A DNA stretch of 64,000 nt from Dryocosmus kuriphilus (GCA_038277395.1 CM076196.1:28785935-28849934), one strand, 5' to 3'; numbered from the stretch's first letter, positions 9,605 to 19,724 are shown. Notes: generated by a model from the sequence alone, not told the origin. Numbers and translations: made by a program.

Positions 9605-10226
9605 AAATCATAATTAAATATAATAAAACAATAAAATGTAAATAAATTAATAAATATTCACGATTTATAATAAATATAAATTTATTTAAATTTTTATAAA
9701 TTATTCCATGATTAACAGATCTATAAAAAAAAAATATTATATAAATTACACTTAAAAATCTTATAATTATTAAAATTAATAATAATAATAACCTTGATAT
9801 TAATATTCTATTAATTATTAAAATTTCACTAAATAAATTTAATGAGGGAGGAGCCGCTATATTAAAAATACATAAAATAAATCAAAATAAACATAAAGAA
9901 GAGATTATATTTATTATACCTTTATTTAGAAAAATTCTTCGAGAGTAAATTCGTTCATAATTTAAATTAACTAAAGCAAATAACCCAGAAGAACATAATC
10001 CATGCCTAATTATTATAATTAAAGCCCCCATATACCCTCAACTTCTTAGTGTTACTACCCTTACTATTATTATTCTTATATGAACTACTGAAGAATAAGC
10101 AACTAATATTTTTATATCAATTTGATTAAGGCATAATAATCTAATTAAAATTCCACCGATTAATCTAAAACTAATAATTAAATAATTATATAAAATACTA
10201 ATTTCTTCTATTATTAACATTACTCG
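9605..10226 (-). pseudogene. nad4: nad4 C-terminal part (NUMT)
   Basis: About the last 205 residues of NADH dehydrogenase subunit 4: ISLLCLNQMDMKMLVAYSSV, MSHGLCSSGLFALVNLNYER and NMAAPPSLNLFSEI. The frame looks open. The N-terminal half is cut at the NUMT breakpoint (about 10226), where the sequence switches to non-mitochondrial DNA. Confidence 0.8.
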
Positions 10227-10620
10227 TTTGAATCAAGCATATTCTTTCTTTGTCATACAGTCAAACCTATATATGTTTAACTCAAACAATTTTTTTGGTT
10301 GACCGTATATGTTTAATTCAAATAAATATTTTGTTTGAATCAAATAAACCTCTCACTTAGGTTAACCATTTCTTGCTATTACACTAGCCGCAGATTTTGT
10401 TCAAATTAAACAAATTTTAATTTTAAAAAGACATTTGTTCCTGTCAGCATAATTATTTATTTATTTCAATGCCGAATATTTTTTCGAGCGGTTATTCAGA
10501 ATATATATGCTTTATTATCACTTATTTAAATCATTGTAAAGCACACATTTTTTTGAAACCCACTTCAAAAAATTAAACAATTATTTCTACTATTAAATGG
10601 AAAAAATGTTTAGAAGCAAT
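10227..10620. other. AT-rich spacer, nothing recognised
   Basis: The stretch contains short direct repeats around TATATGTTTAA(C/T)TCAAA (about 10271-10330) and no recognisable coding or RNA gene. Confidence 0.4.
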
Positions 10621-10624
10621 TAAG

Positions 10625-10833
10625 TTACGTCTCATCGACTCTGTTTGAAAAATGATAAGGAATTTCTTCTCAGTAATCTGTATGCAACGTTGTCATAATC
10701 ATAATATTTTTGCAGTTCTTTCTTGATCCGCTAGTACAGTTGGAATCAAAACTAAATTAAAACAGAGTTTCAAAATTAAAAAGCCTATACATTGCACATG
10801 AGATACTCTGGCATACAAATGATTTGGTATAAG
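10625..10833 (+). pseudogene. MBF2 5' fragment: upstream region and first codons only
   Basis: This stretch aligns with the region just upstream of MBF2 copy 2 (29889-30092): GGAATTTCTTCTCAGT, TGCAACGTTGT, then GAGATACTCTGGCATACAAATG. It reads MIWYK where the intact copies have MASYK, then breaks into a LINE fragment at about 10834. Confidence 0.7.
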
Positions 10834-11180
10834 TACTACCATCCCTGTCCGCCATTCTTCTGACCAACCTTCTCCTTTCCATACCTTATTACATATCCTC
10901 CACATCTCTTCTCTTACCCTTTCCCCACCATATTTCAATGCTTCGTTCTCGGTGCCATCCTCTCCTGTTGCCTTGTTTCCTTTCAATCTTGCGATTGCTC
11001 CATTTACCTCCTTCCTAATAATCACGTTTCCTCTGTCCCCATCCTCTGCAACTACCCTCCCTTCTCCCCGCACCCTATTCTCCACACCTCCTAGCAATCC
11101 CTTAAAGTATTCTGTTCACTCTGTCATTTTTATTTCCTCGTTTATGCCCCTCTTTCTTCCTTAGTTAGAGGTACTTATTT
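10834..11180 (-). mobile_element. LINE reverse-transcriptase fragment (R1/I-type)
   Basis: The minus-strand frame reads EVNGAIARLKGNKATGEDG then YGGERVREEMWRICNKVWKG and EGWSEEWRTGMVVLIP, the conserved block just before the RT palm in R1/I-type LINEs. It is cut at both ends: downstream at MBF2 sequence (10834) and upstream at about 11180. The LINE ORF1 at 49751-50624 may belong to a related family (inference). Confidence 0.75.
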
Positions 11181-11267
11181 CTCAGCTACAGAATTTTGTG
11201 ATTTTATAAAGTAATACGATATTAAACTGATTAAAGTAGCAACAGGTTCACCGCAAGCGAACCGATA

Positions 11268-12042
11268 CACAGTGGGACCAAACGCATATTTTTCGTTCAA
11301 AAGTCTCTACAGCCTTTAATTTTTCTCCGATTTACAATTCCTTTTTTCTAAATTAAAGTGCACTAAATTTCAAAGAGGACCTTGATGGTCGATTTTTGTA
11401 TTTTCATTTGTTTCTTTATTAAATATGTACTCAAATTTCGAGAAAATCGAGATTTTGCACATAATGATTATTTAATTTTCAACAACATTTTGCATATGAT
11501 GAAAATCATCTTGAATCAACGCAAGAGTACTCCCAGAATACAAATAATTTGATTATTAGAAGTTTTAATTATTATAAACAAATTAAAATAATAAATAGCT
11601 AAATGTTGTAATTTTGGATGAAAAATTTTTGTTCTTTGTTAAAAATGCTTTACATTATTGTGAGAATGATTCTTAGTCAGAATATCTCTAAATTATTAAC
11701 AATTAAAATTTTTATAAACAATTTTCTGCAAAAATGTGGAATTTGTGATTTTTTCAATTGCAGTTTTCCTTTTATCATCTAAATTGATGCAGATATTCTT
11801 AAAAATAATATATATTCCATTTTCTTGTAAAAATACAACAATGGTTTATTTTTTAAACAAATGAAATGAATAAATATAAAACTTTTCGGCACTTTAGCCT
11901 GGAAAATATTTTTTTTTGCACTAAAACTGCTTTACATTTTTGTAAGATTGATTTGCAGACACCATTTTTATATAAAATTAACAATAAGTAATTGTTATTA
12001 ATTATTGTTATCATTTGATTTCAAGTATGACGAAATTTTCAT
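11268..12042. repeat. Transib left terminal inverted repeat
   Basis: Near-identical to the reverse complement of 15460-16238, with a few substitutions and small indels. The terminal seven bases CACAGTG equal the consensus V(D)J recombination-signal heptamer. Confidence 0.88.
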
Positions 12043-12427
12043 GTATTGGAAAAATATTGTCATTTTGGTTGAAAAAAAATGTTCTGATTTGAAAATACTT
12101 TAAATTATTGTGAGAGTGATTGTCAGTAACAATTTCTTTAAAAAATTAATAATTATAACAGTTTTAAACCATTTTTGTGGAAAATGTTGGAATTTTTTGT
12201 TTTCAATTTCAGATTTTCCTTCATCATCTGAAATGATGCAGATATTCTTGAAAATAACGCAGGTTCAATTATATTACTTAAAATAGAACAATTGTTAATC
12301 TTTTAAACAAATTAAATAAATTCAAAGTTTTGGTACTTTGGCCAGGAAAAGAATATTTTTCACTAAAACTGTTGTAAGTTTTTGTGAGATAGATTTGCAG
12401 TCAATTGATGGGTATTAATTGTTCGAA

Positions 12428-14314
12428 TTATGTATCTTTTAGCCTTAGGTAACTAATAAATGGATCAGAATTTACCAATAAGCTATATGCCAAATCCGTG
12501 TTCGTAGCAACACGAGAGATCTTGCGTGTTTTAAACTGTCGAATATTTCTGAAATCTTTATTTCGAGTTTCAGCTGCTTCTTCGGAATACTGTCCAATTG
12601 GTAAAAGAAAATGTCTCATTACATCCGGACTATGCAATAGAATCTTGTGGACAGTGACAGGCATATAGTACCATACGTACAAACGTACATAGAGCTGAGC
12701 GGTTTCAAAAGTATATTTCTGAAATTCGACCAAGTCTGTTGCCTCTGCACTTGTCAACTTGTATAGAATGTAAGCAAATCTTTCTATTAACTCTAAATTC
12801 ACTCCGGTAATCTCTGCCGTTAATTCAGGATCAGAAAAAAACCGTCTTGCAGTATTCCCATCATTGGATGTACCTGAACCTTGTTTTACGACATCGATTA
12901 TCAACCCAGTTTTCTCTCTAAAGGCTGCACATATCCGTTTTCTTGACATCTCCTTTTTCTCTTTCAAATCATCTGAGTCTACTCCCCATTTCTTAAATTC
13001 AAGGCGATATGCTATATTTAGTATGTTCTCCATGAAATGGATCCGCGCATGTAGTGTCGACAATCCATAGTCATAATACTTTGTATTGATAACTTTCATT
13101 TTTATTCTGTCTAAGTCATTCATTTCTTTCGGTTTAGCTTGGCAAAGATAGCATGTCATGGTTGATGCAGTTTTCGAAAGAGCCTGGCAAACTTTTTGAT
13201 CCACCATAGTCAATTCCATTTCAGATTTTATAGCAAATGTAGCAGTATCAGTTTTCACAATTGTTCGCTTTAGATTTGATATTTCTTTCTGAAGAGAAGA
13301 TATCACTGAATTTTTTTTTTCTGCTGTCTCTTTGATGAATTCATAAAGTATTGGCCTGCAATATATTGTTGAAGATGGTTTAGGATTTTGCCACACCACT
13401 GTATGTTCAGGATCCTCTAAAAAAAGTTGGAGTGGTACCATTGAAGCAGTAAAAATACTCTCATCAATCATGTCTGGGTCATTTTTCGTTTGTTTGTAAG
13501 TGCTTTGACTTGATGAGCCATCACAACCATATTTTATAACAAATCTCAAATTATAAGGTTCCTTTTGTAAAGGAAGAGAAAAATTAGGGTCTTTAAGTAA
13601 CCTGTGTATTGTATGATCCAATAATGATTGTAAATTGATTTCAAATCCTCTTTGACTTACTTTCATCAAACTTGGATAGCATTCTTCTTTTGCTTTTGCT
13701 ACATCTTTATATGATGGATAAATGTTAGCGTTTCTACTTCTTGCCTGGATGTGAATAATGTGATACTGACTTTTTGTCAAATCAGCTTGTTCCATTAGTG
13801 CTAAAGCTTCCTCTGGTGTGTAAAGATTTAGGCAGTCATTAGTATTGTCACACTCGCCAGAGCATGACTTTGGATCTATGATCTTTAGTATTTTCTTTTT
13901 ATCAGAAACTGACAGTGAGCGTAAAAAAGCTTCTCGAATTTCGCTTTCAGTGTATGCTTCTTCTATTTTTATTATTTTTCTTCTTTTCGTGGAAGTAGAA
14001 CATTCTGAAAAATCAACAGAGTTTGGCCTTCCAATTTTTTCATTGTTTTCAGAATGAAATTCCACAATAAAATTTGTGCTCAACCAAACTGCGAACTTTT
14101 TCTCGAAACGGGGTTGAATGTATAATGAGCTTTTCCATTTTTGATTAAAATGAGGCATAAAATTTGCACTCAATTTATTTTTAACGATTTCCACTTGCTT
14201 AATATTTAAATCATACTCGCTTTGCAAATATTGCGCTAAATCTTGCACACCTCTGCTTTTATCAGCAATTAAAAAATTGGATAGCGTGCTCTTCAGAACA
14301 TTAAGAGTATCCAT
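12428..14314 (-). CDS. Transib transposase (RAG1 core homologue), 628 aa, uninterrupted
   Basis: Single open frame starting MDTLNVLK. RAG1/Transib landmarks in order: catalytic Asp in YGCDGSS (D265); zinc ligands CYLC (388-391); LHARIHFMEN (421-430); GNTARRFF (486-493); the second zinc pair HKILLH (556-561), matching the HxxxxH of RAG1; then GQYSEEAAETRNKDF with the catalytic Glu (E579 or E582). The length fits Transib transposases. The second catalytic Asp cannot be assigned by eye. No internal stop is present, so the protein could be active. The N-terminal 130 residues carry a basic stretch (KRRKIIK) that may be a nuclear localisation signal. Confidence 0.92.
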   Translation of the reverse strand: MDTLNVLKSTLSNFLIADKSRGVQDLAQYLQSEYDLNIKQVEIVKNKLSANFMPHFNQKWKSSLYIQPRFEKKFAVWLSTNFIVEFHSENNEKIGRPNSVDFSECSTSTKRRKIIKIEEAYTESEIREAFLRSLSVSDKKKILKIIDPKSCSGECDNTNDCLNLYTPEEALALMEQADLTKSQYHIIHIQARSRNANIYPSYKDVAKAKEECYPSLMKVSQRGFEINLQSLLDHTIHRLLKDPNFSLPLQKEPYNLRFVIKYGCDGSSSQSTYKQTKNDPDMIDESIFTASMVPLQLFLEDPEHTVVWQNPKPSSTIYCRPILYEFIKETAEKKNSVISSLQKEISNLKRTIVKTDTATFAIKSEMELTMVDQKVCQALSKTASTMTCYLCQAKPKEMNDLDRIKMKVINTKYYDYGLSTLHARIHFMENILNIAYRLEFKKWGVDSDDLKEKKEMSRKRICAAFREKTGLIIDVVKQGSGTSNDGNTARRFFSDPELTAEITGVNLELIERFAYILYKLTSAEATDLVEFQKYTFETAQLYVRLYVWYYMPVTVHKILLHSPDVMRHFLLPIGQYSEEAAETRNKDFRNIRQFKTRKISRVATNTDLAYSLLVNSDPFISYLRLKDT

Positions 14315-14609
14315 TTTGATTTATTCAACAATCATTTATTTCATAAATAATACATTTTAAAAAGTATATTCTAATAGTCATAAACGAATCAATGTACAAT
14401 ATTTGTACACAGATATTGGCAATTTCCAATATATTAAACGAATACAAGAAGTAAAAAGTGAATAATTGAAAACAAATAAAAATGAAAAAATATCGAATTC
14501 AGCGAAGATACAAGAACCGAAAGATACAATCGTATCGTAGTCGCTTAAACAAGAAAGAAAACAATATAACACCAGCAGCATATTTATTCAACAACAGAAT
14601 GGTTTCTAC

Positions 14610-15307
14610 CAGGCTCGGTCAACTCTATAGGTAAAAATGGCGAATTTGTACAACTTGGACGCGGGGTACTGAGAGGCAATGCGGGGTACAAAATTAGTTC
14701 GGTTGACGATCGCAGAGGGCGTTAGCTGCGGCGGGTGGTGAAAGAAGCGCATGCGCGGCGAACTGTTTGAATTGTTGTGTTGTTGTCAAAATGTTTTCTA
14801 CTGGAAGTGTTGTGAAAAGTAAAACTCAAAAATGGATCAAAAAAAGTGCACTGCGAGTGGCTGTGAGTCTAAAAAAGTGACTTTAAAGGAAGTGATGGAG
14901 CTTAGGTTTGCCACAAACCGTGCAGTGGGTTTAAAGTGGGTAAAGTGCACTGGAAATAGTGAAGTGCAGAAGATGTAATTTGAGTGTATAACCTCCATAC
15001 GACTATTTGTGTGCCGGAATCATACTTATTTATTTTCACTACAAATAAAGGAAAAATCAAGTGAATGAGAAACAAAAAATGCGAAATAGAATGCTAATTA
15101 TCTTTAATTTTTCATTTTGCGTTTCTTATTTGCTTCATTTTGCGTTTATTCTTCCTTTTTATTTTAATATAATAATTTTCAATGCATATAAGAAAAACGT
15201 ATATACATATATGTGCACCCACGCATACACGGCTTCATTAGTTCGGTTGACGATCGCAGGTGGCACCGAATATCGCCATTTTTTTCCCACAGAGCTGACC
15301 GAGCCTG
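14610..15307. mobile_element. Non-autonomous element nested in Transib, 698 bp, 8-bp TSD
   Basis: The ends are inverted repeats starting CAGGCTCGGTCA and continuing for about 40 diverged bases (to AAAAATGGCG). GTTTCTAC flanks both ends (14602-14609 and 15308-15315), a perfect 8-bp TSD. This TSD size is made by P and hAT elements. The end does not fit the hAT YARNG rule well, so P-type is possible. It contains a short frame with THAP-like features (14832-14978) and two direct copies of TTAGTTCGGTTGACGATCGC at about 14693 and 15238. Confidence 0.82.
14832..14978 (+). other. Short frame with THAP-like N-terminal zinc-finger features (48 codons)
   Basis: It reads KKCTASGCES then LRFATNRAVGLKWVKCTG. 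The C-x4-C pair followed by an (R)F-x-(P/T)N.....KW core is the pattern of the first half of a THAP domain, the DNA-binding module of P-element transposases. A GT after codon 48 could be an old splice donor. It is too short for a functional protein; most likely it is the remnant of a first exon kept in an internally deleted element. Confidence 0.35.
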
Positions 15308-15459
15308 GTTTCTACTGTCAGCCGTTTTATATGATCATCCATCTAGCGGTGATTGTTCGAGGCTTTAGAAACAAATGAAAACGAAATTAGGGATTTTCAC
15401 TTATTCGCAGCTAACTTCAGTCGATCGAAGTTCAAGGATACAAGAAAGCTTTTTCAAAC

Positions 15460-16238
15460 ACATGAAAATTTCGTGATACTTGAAATCAAATGATAACAAT
15501 AATTAATAACAATTACTTATTGTTAATTTTATATAAAAATGGTGTCTGCAAATCAATCTCACAAAAATGTAAAGCAGTTTTAGTGCAAAAAAAAAATATT
15601 TTCCAGGCTAAAGTGCCGAAAAGTTTTTATATTTATTCATTTCATTTGTTTAAAAAATAAACCATTGTTGTATTTTTACAAGAAAATGGAATATATATTA
15701 TTTTTAAGAATATCTGCATCAATTTAGATGATAAAAGGAAAACTGCAATTGAAAAAATCACAAATTCCACATTTTTGCAGAAAATTGTTTATAAAAATTC
15801 TAATTGTTAATAATTTAGAGATATTCTGACTAAGAATCATTCTCACAATAGTGTAAAGCATTTTTAGCAAAGAACAAAAATTTTTCATCCAAAATTACAA
15901 CATTTAGCTATTTATTATTTTAATTTGTTTATAATAACTAAAACTTCTAATAATCAAATTATTTGTATTCTGGGAGTACTCTTGCGTTGATTCAAGATGA
16001 TTTTCATCATATGAAAAATGTTGTTGAAAAGTAAATAATCATTATGTGCAAAATCTCGATTTTCTCGAAATTTGAGTAAATATTTAATAAAGAAACAAAT
16101 GAAAATTCAAAAATCGACCATCAAGGTCCTCTTTGAAATTTAGTGCACTTTAATCAAAAAAAGAGGAATTGTAAATCGGAGAAAAATTAAAGGCTGTAGA
16201 GACTTTTGAACGAAAAATATGCGTTTGGTCCCACTGTG
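15460..16238. repeat. Transib right terminal inverted repeat
   Basis: Reverse complement of 11268-12042; ends CACTGTG at 16232-16238. Confidence 0.88.
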
Positions 16239-16289
16239 CGACAGTTCGAACTTCTGAATCTTACTATTGATACTGTTTATATTGGGAAA

Positions 16290-16655
16290 ATTCACAGGCC
16301 GACAAGATTTTTACCCAGAAACCAGAATATACTTTTCGAAAGGTTTTTGACGCACTGAATCCGAATTCGAGGTCCAAATCTCTGAATTGGCTCTGGTTAC
16401 TGAGATATCCTAACCAAAAGGTGCAAAAATAGCCGCAACGAGGACGACCCTTACGGGTAGGAGTTGATGGTTAGTAGGGTGGAAGTATCAGCGTGAATTT
16501 CACTGAGCAGCGAACATCGAGTGGCACTCGGTTCCCCTATCAGCCTTGCCCTTTCGAATGCCGTTGAGTTTGTTGAAGTGAATCTTTTTTTCGCAGAGTT
16601 ATCGCATTTTGAAATTTTCATGTTGGGAATTTACCTATACCTAAAAACCCATTTA
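16290..16655 (+). repeat. Left arm of a large palindrome, interrupted by a LINE fragment
   Basis: Aligns in reverse complement with 19725-20067. Anchors: ACAGGCCGACAA, CCAGAATATACTTTTC, AAAGGTTTTTGA, GCTGAATCCGAATTCG (left ACTGAATCCGAATTCG), TTGGCTCTGG, then ATGCCGTT and the TTTACCTATACCT end. A LINE 5' fragment (16429-16551) replaces about 95 bp of the arm. Confidence 0.75.
16429..16551 (+). mobile_element. LINE 5'-UTR fragment
   Basis: It reads GCCGCAACGAGGACGACCC through CGGTTCCCCTATCAGCC, matching the reverse complement of about 4550-4670. It is inserted in, and replaces part of, the palindrome arm. No target duplication is seen. The 5' end of a LINE without its body suggests a recombinational origin. 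Confidence 0.65.
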
Positions 16656-16837
16656 CGGATGGGTGTATATCACTAACTTGGAATTTTTTTAAGGAAATAG
16701 TAAAAATTATTGAAAATAAATAACATCTTACTTTTTTCATAAAAGAAAAAGCTGCTCGTTCAGAATCGAAGGTAGGATTTTTTTAATTTTTCGATTTTTT
16801 AATTCCAAGCCCACAAACCCCAAGCTCACATACCCCA
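16656..16837. other. AT-rich spacer with AAGCYCACAAACCCC repeats
   Basis: It ends in short degenerate repeats (AAGCCCACAAACCCCAAG) that resume beyond the satellite at 19361, indicating that the satellite element was inserted into a longer degenerate tandem repeat. Confidence 0.4.
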
Positions 16838-18190
16838 CCCTGCTGGAAGTAAGGAGATAGAAATCCTCTCTCTTTCTATCTCCTTCTATCTCTAAGATAG
16901 AAAGGGATGAAGATTGTTTACTTCCTTCTATCTCTTGTCAATGTCCGCCTATCTCCTTCTATCTCCGTGTCAATCCACATCCAAGCCTATCTTTTTGAAT
17001 CTCCTCTTTTCTATTTCTTTATATCTCTTGTATATCTCCGCCTATTTCTTTCTATCTCCATGTCAATCGCCGTTCTCTCCTATCTCTTTCAATCCCCACT
17101 TCTCTATCTCATTCTATCTCTCGCCTATTCCTGTCATCCCTTTCTATCTCCTTGCCGATCATCGTTCTCTTTTATCTCTTTCAATTCCCACTTATATATC
17201 TCTTTCTATCTCTTGTCTATCTCCCCCTATCTTCTTCTATCTCCGTGTCAATCACCGTTCTCTCCTATCTGTGTCAATCCCCACTCCTCTATCTCATTCT
17301 ATCTCTTGTCTATCTCCGCCTATCTCTTTCTATTTCCATATCAATCCACATCCAAACCTATCTCTTTGAATCTCCTATTTTCTATCTCTTTATATCTCTT
17401 GTCTATCTCCACCTATCTCTTTCTATCTCCGTGTCAATCGCTGTTCTCTCCTATCTCTTTCAATCCCCACTTCTCTATCTCTTTCTATCTCTCGCCTATT
17501 CCTGTCTATCCCTTTCTATCTTCTTGTCAATGATCGTACTCTTTTATGTCTTTCAATCCTCACTTATCTAGCTCTTTCTATCTCTCGACTATTCCTGTCT
17601 ATCTCCTTGCCAATCATCGTTCTCTCCTATCTGTGTCAATCCCCGCTTCTCTCTCTCATTCTATCTCTTGTCTATCTCCGCCTATCTCTTTCTATATCCA
17701 TATCAATCTACATCCAAGCCTATCTCTTTGAATCTCCTCTTTTCTATCTCTTTATATCTCTTGTCTATATCCGCCTATCTCTTTCTATCTCCGTGTCAAT
17801 CACCGTTCTCTCCTATCTCTTTTAATCCCCACTAATCTATCTCTTTCTATGTGTTGCCTATTTCTGTCTATCCCTTTCTATCTCCTTGTCAATCACCTTA
17901 CTCTTTTATGTCTTTCAATACCCACTTCTCTATCTCTTTCTGTCTCTTGTTTATCTCCGCCTATCTCTTTCTACCTCTGTGTCAATCACCATTCTCTTTT
18001 ATCTCTTTCAATTCTCACTTCTCTACCCCTTTCTATCTCTCGCCTATTCCTATCTATCTCTTTCTATCTCCATGTCAGTCACAATTAACTCCTACCTCTC
18101 TTAATCCCCACTTCTTTATTCCTTCCTGTTCTTCGTCTATTTTTGTCTATCCCTTTCTATCACCTTCTTAATCCAAATTCGGCTTATCTA
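16838..18190 (+). repeat. TATCTC pyrimidine satellite with about 365-bp higher-order period
   Basis: Almost pure C/T sequence built from TATCTCTTTC-like short units. A longer repeat is visible: the phrase (A)CATCCAA(G/A)CCTATC recurs at about 16978, 17348 and 17711, and TCAATCACCGTTCTCTCC-type phrases recur likewise. All three frames stay open over hundreds of bases because the repeat lacks stops; these are not genes. It starts with CCCTGCTGGAAGTAAGGAG, which recurs inverted at the other end (about 19340-19360). Confidence 0.85.
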
Positions 18191-18876
18191 TTTAAGACCA
18201 TGGTTCTAGAAGAATATTATTAGCATAAGATATTAGATATTATAAGACATAGATATAAGATATAAGGATATTAGATTATACTTAAAATATTGAATGATGA
18301 GATTATATTTAAGATATAATTTAGATATAAATTACTACTTTTTTAATATAAGAACATTATTCAGTCATTTATTTATTATTTACCATTTATATATTATTTA
18401 CTATTTTTTCCTTATTTATTTATTTATTTACCTCTAACTGGAGTTTCTAGCTAGGCCAAAAGACTGCTCTTCAAGACTAGCTCTAGTTTAGCTTGTCTAG
18501 ATAGACTAGCGCTTAAATATACAAAAACTTTTCACTTCTACTTAGCGCCACCGACAATTTTCTACACGGGGATTGACAAAGAGATAGAAAGTGTTAGACA
18601 TGCATAAGTAAAAAATAAACTTGGATAGAGATGAGTATCGGATAAATGATACGCATTTTTATCGCAGATTTTCCAATGTCTTCCGTTAGCTCAGTCGACT
18701 AAGTGTTCAGCAATAAACTCCGTACGTGTATGTTAAGGGTTCGTGTCTTAGTACTTGCAGATTTTTCTGAATTATATGCATTAGAGATAAGATTAGAATA
18801 TTACGTGTGAGCAAAGTAATGTACTTACAAAATTATTAGGTATGTTTAAAATATGAAAATTAATAAGTTTAAAGCT
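18191..18876. other. Centre of the satellite palindrome
   Basis: AT-rich, non-satellite spacer (TAAGATAT-type repeats at about 18220-18320, TTATTTATTTATTTA at about 18410-18430) and the tRNA-like sequence at 18677-18755. No protein gene is seen. Confidence 0.5.
18677..18755 (+). repeat. tRNA-like / SINE-head sequence with Pol III A and B boxes
   Basis: TTAGCTCAGTCGACTAAG fits an A box and GGGTTCGTGTC fits a B box, spaced as in a tRNA (about 35 bases between them). Acceptor ends do not pair well and no clear anticodon arm is found, so a decayed tRNA or a tRNA-derived SINE head is more likely than a working gene. Confidence 0.5.
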
Positions 18877-19360
18877 CAGGATAGACAAAGGGATAAAAAG
18901 AGATTCAAATATTTTGATAAAAGATAGACAAAGAGATAGAAATAGATAGAAAGAGATACAAATTTTATCGTAGAGATAGACTGAAGGATAAAAAGAGATA
19001 AAAATTTAAAGAAAGAAAGATAGGTTTAGAAATAGAAAGAGATACAAATTTCTAGCTAGGGAGATAGATTTAGGGATAGACTAAGAGACAGAAAGAGATA
19101 GATATTACCAGAAATAGGGACAGATTGAGGGATAGGAAGAAATAGATATTACCAGATACAGGGATAGACTGAGGGATAGGAAGAGATAGATGTTACCAGA
19201 CACAGGGATAGACTGAACGATAGATAGCGATAGATAATAGGGGATAGAAAGTGATAGCGTTTTAGGGATGCAAAATGGATACTTGGAAGAGATAGAAAAC
19301 TTCTATCTCTTTCTATCTTCAAATTTCTATCTCTTTCTATCTCCTTACTTCCAGCAGGGC
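18877..19360 (-). repeat. GATAGA purine satellite, mirror of the TATCTC satellite
   Basis: Units such as AGATAGAAAGAGATAG and GGGATAGACTGAGGGATAG are the reverse complement of the left satellite. A local repeat TACCAGA(A/T)ACAGGGA(T/C)AGA recurs at about 19108, 19150 and 19195. The end CTATCTCCTTACTTCCAGCAGGG is the inverse of the left terminus. Confidence 0.8.
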
Positions 19361-19724
19361 AAGCTCACAAACACTAAACGAAATAACCCTAAGTCCACAA
19401 ATTCCAAGTCCACAAACTTCAAATCCATAAACTACGAGCCCACAAATTCTAATCCCTCATACCCTAAACCCACAAGCTTAAAAATCGCAAGTCTATAAAC
19501 CCCAAGCCTTAAAATTGCAAGCCTCTAAACCAAAAGCTTACAAACTCTAAGCTCACGAACCATGAGCTTAAAAATCTCAAGCCTACTTATTCCAAACCCA
19601 CAACCCACAACCCCAAATGTGCTAAGCCCACAAATACCTAACCAATAAACCATAAACATACCAATTTCATGTCCACTAACCCTTTAAGTTTACAGATTTT
19701 TAGTTTCTCAACTCTAATTCACAA
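19361..19724 (+). repeat. Degenerate tandem repeat (AAGCCCACAAACCCT-like)
   Basis: Units of about 12-18 bases around AAGCCCACAAAC, strongly diverged, continuing the same repeat seen at 16800-16837. No coding content. Confidence 0.55.

Larger units (their letters stand above)
4757..10226 (+). other. NUMT: nuclear copy of about 5.5 kb of mtDNA (cox2 to nad4)
   Basis: Gene order is cox2(3' part)-trnK-trnD-atp8-atp6-cox3-trnG-nad3-trnA-trnR-trnN-trnS1-trnF-(-)trnE-(-)nad5-(-)trnH-(-)nad4(3' part). All frames need the invertebrate mitochondrial code (TGA=Trp, AGA=Ser). Both ends are cut inside genes and abut repeats. Lesions: frameshifts in atp6 (about 5825), cox3 (6743-6751) and nad5 (about 8540 and 9271-9284), and stops in nad3 (7210-7212) and nad5 (8741-8743). 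Unbroken atp8 and most tRNAs suggest a fairly young insertion. An assembly chimera with homopolymer errors is the alternative. Confidence 0.85.
11268..16238 (-). mobile_element. Transib DNA transposon, complete, 4971 bp
   Basis: Both ends start with CACAGTGGGACCAAACGC read inward. The terminal inverted repeats extend for about 775 bp (11268-12042 and 15460-16238). Flanking pentamers CGATA (11263-11267) and CGACA (16239-16243) match at four of five positions, as expected for the 5-bp target duplication of Transib with one later change. It encodes a RAG1-like transposase on the minus strand and carries a nested element at 14610-15307. Diverged direct repeats of about 370-400 bp occur inside and beyond the left arm (about 11640-12000 versus 12100-12420). 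Confidence 0.92.

Noticed and set aside
16907..18171. Several long overlapping open frames (up to 208 codons)
   Set aside because: All lie in the stop-poor TATCTC satellite; three frames are open at once and encode only repeat-derived Ser/Leu/Tyr-rich text.
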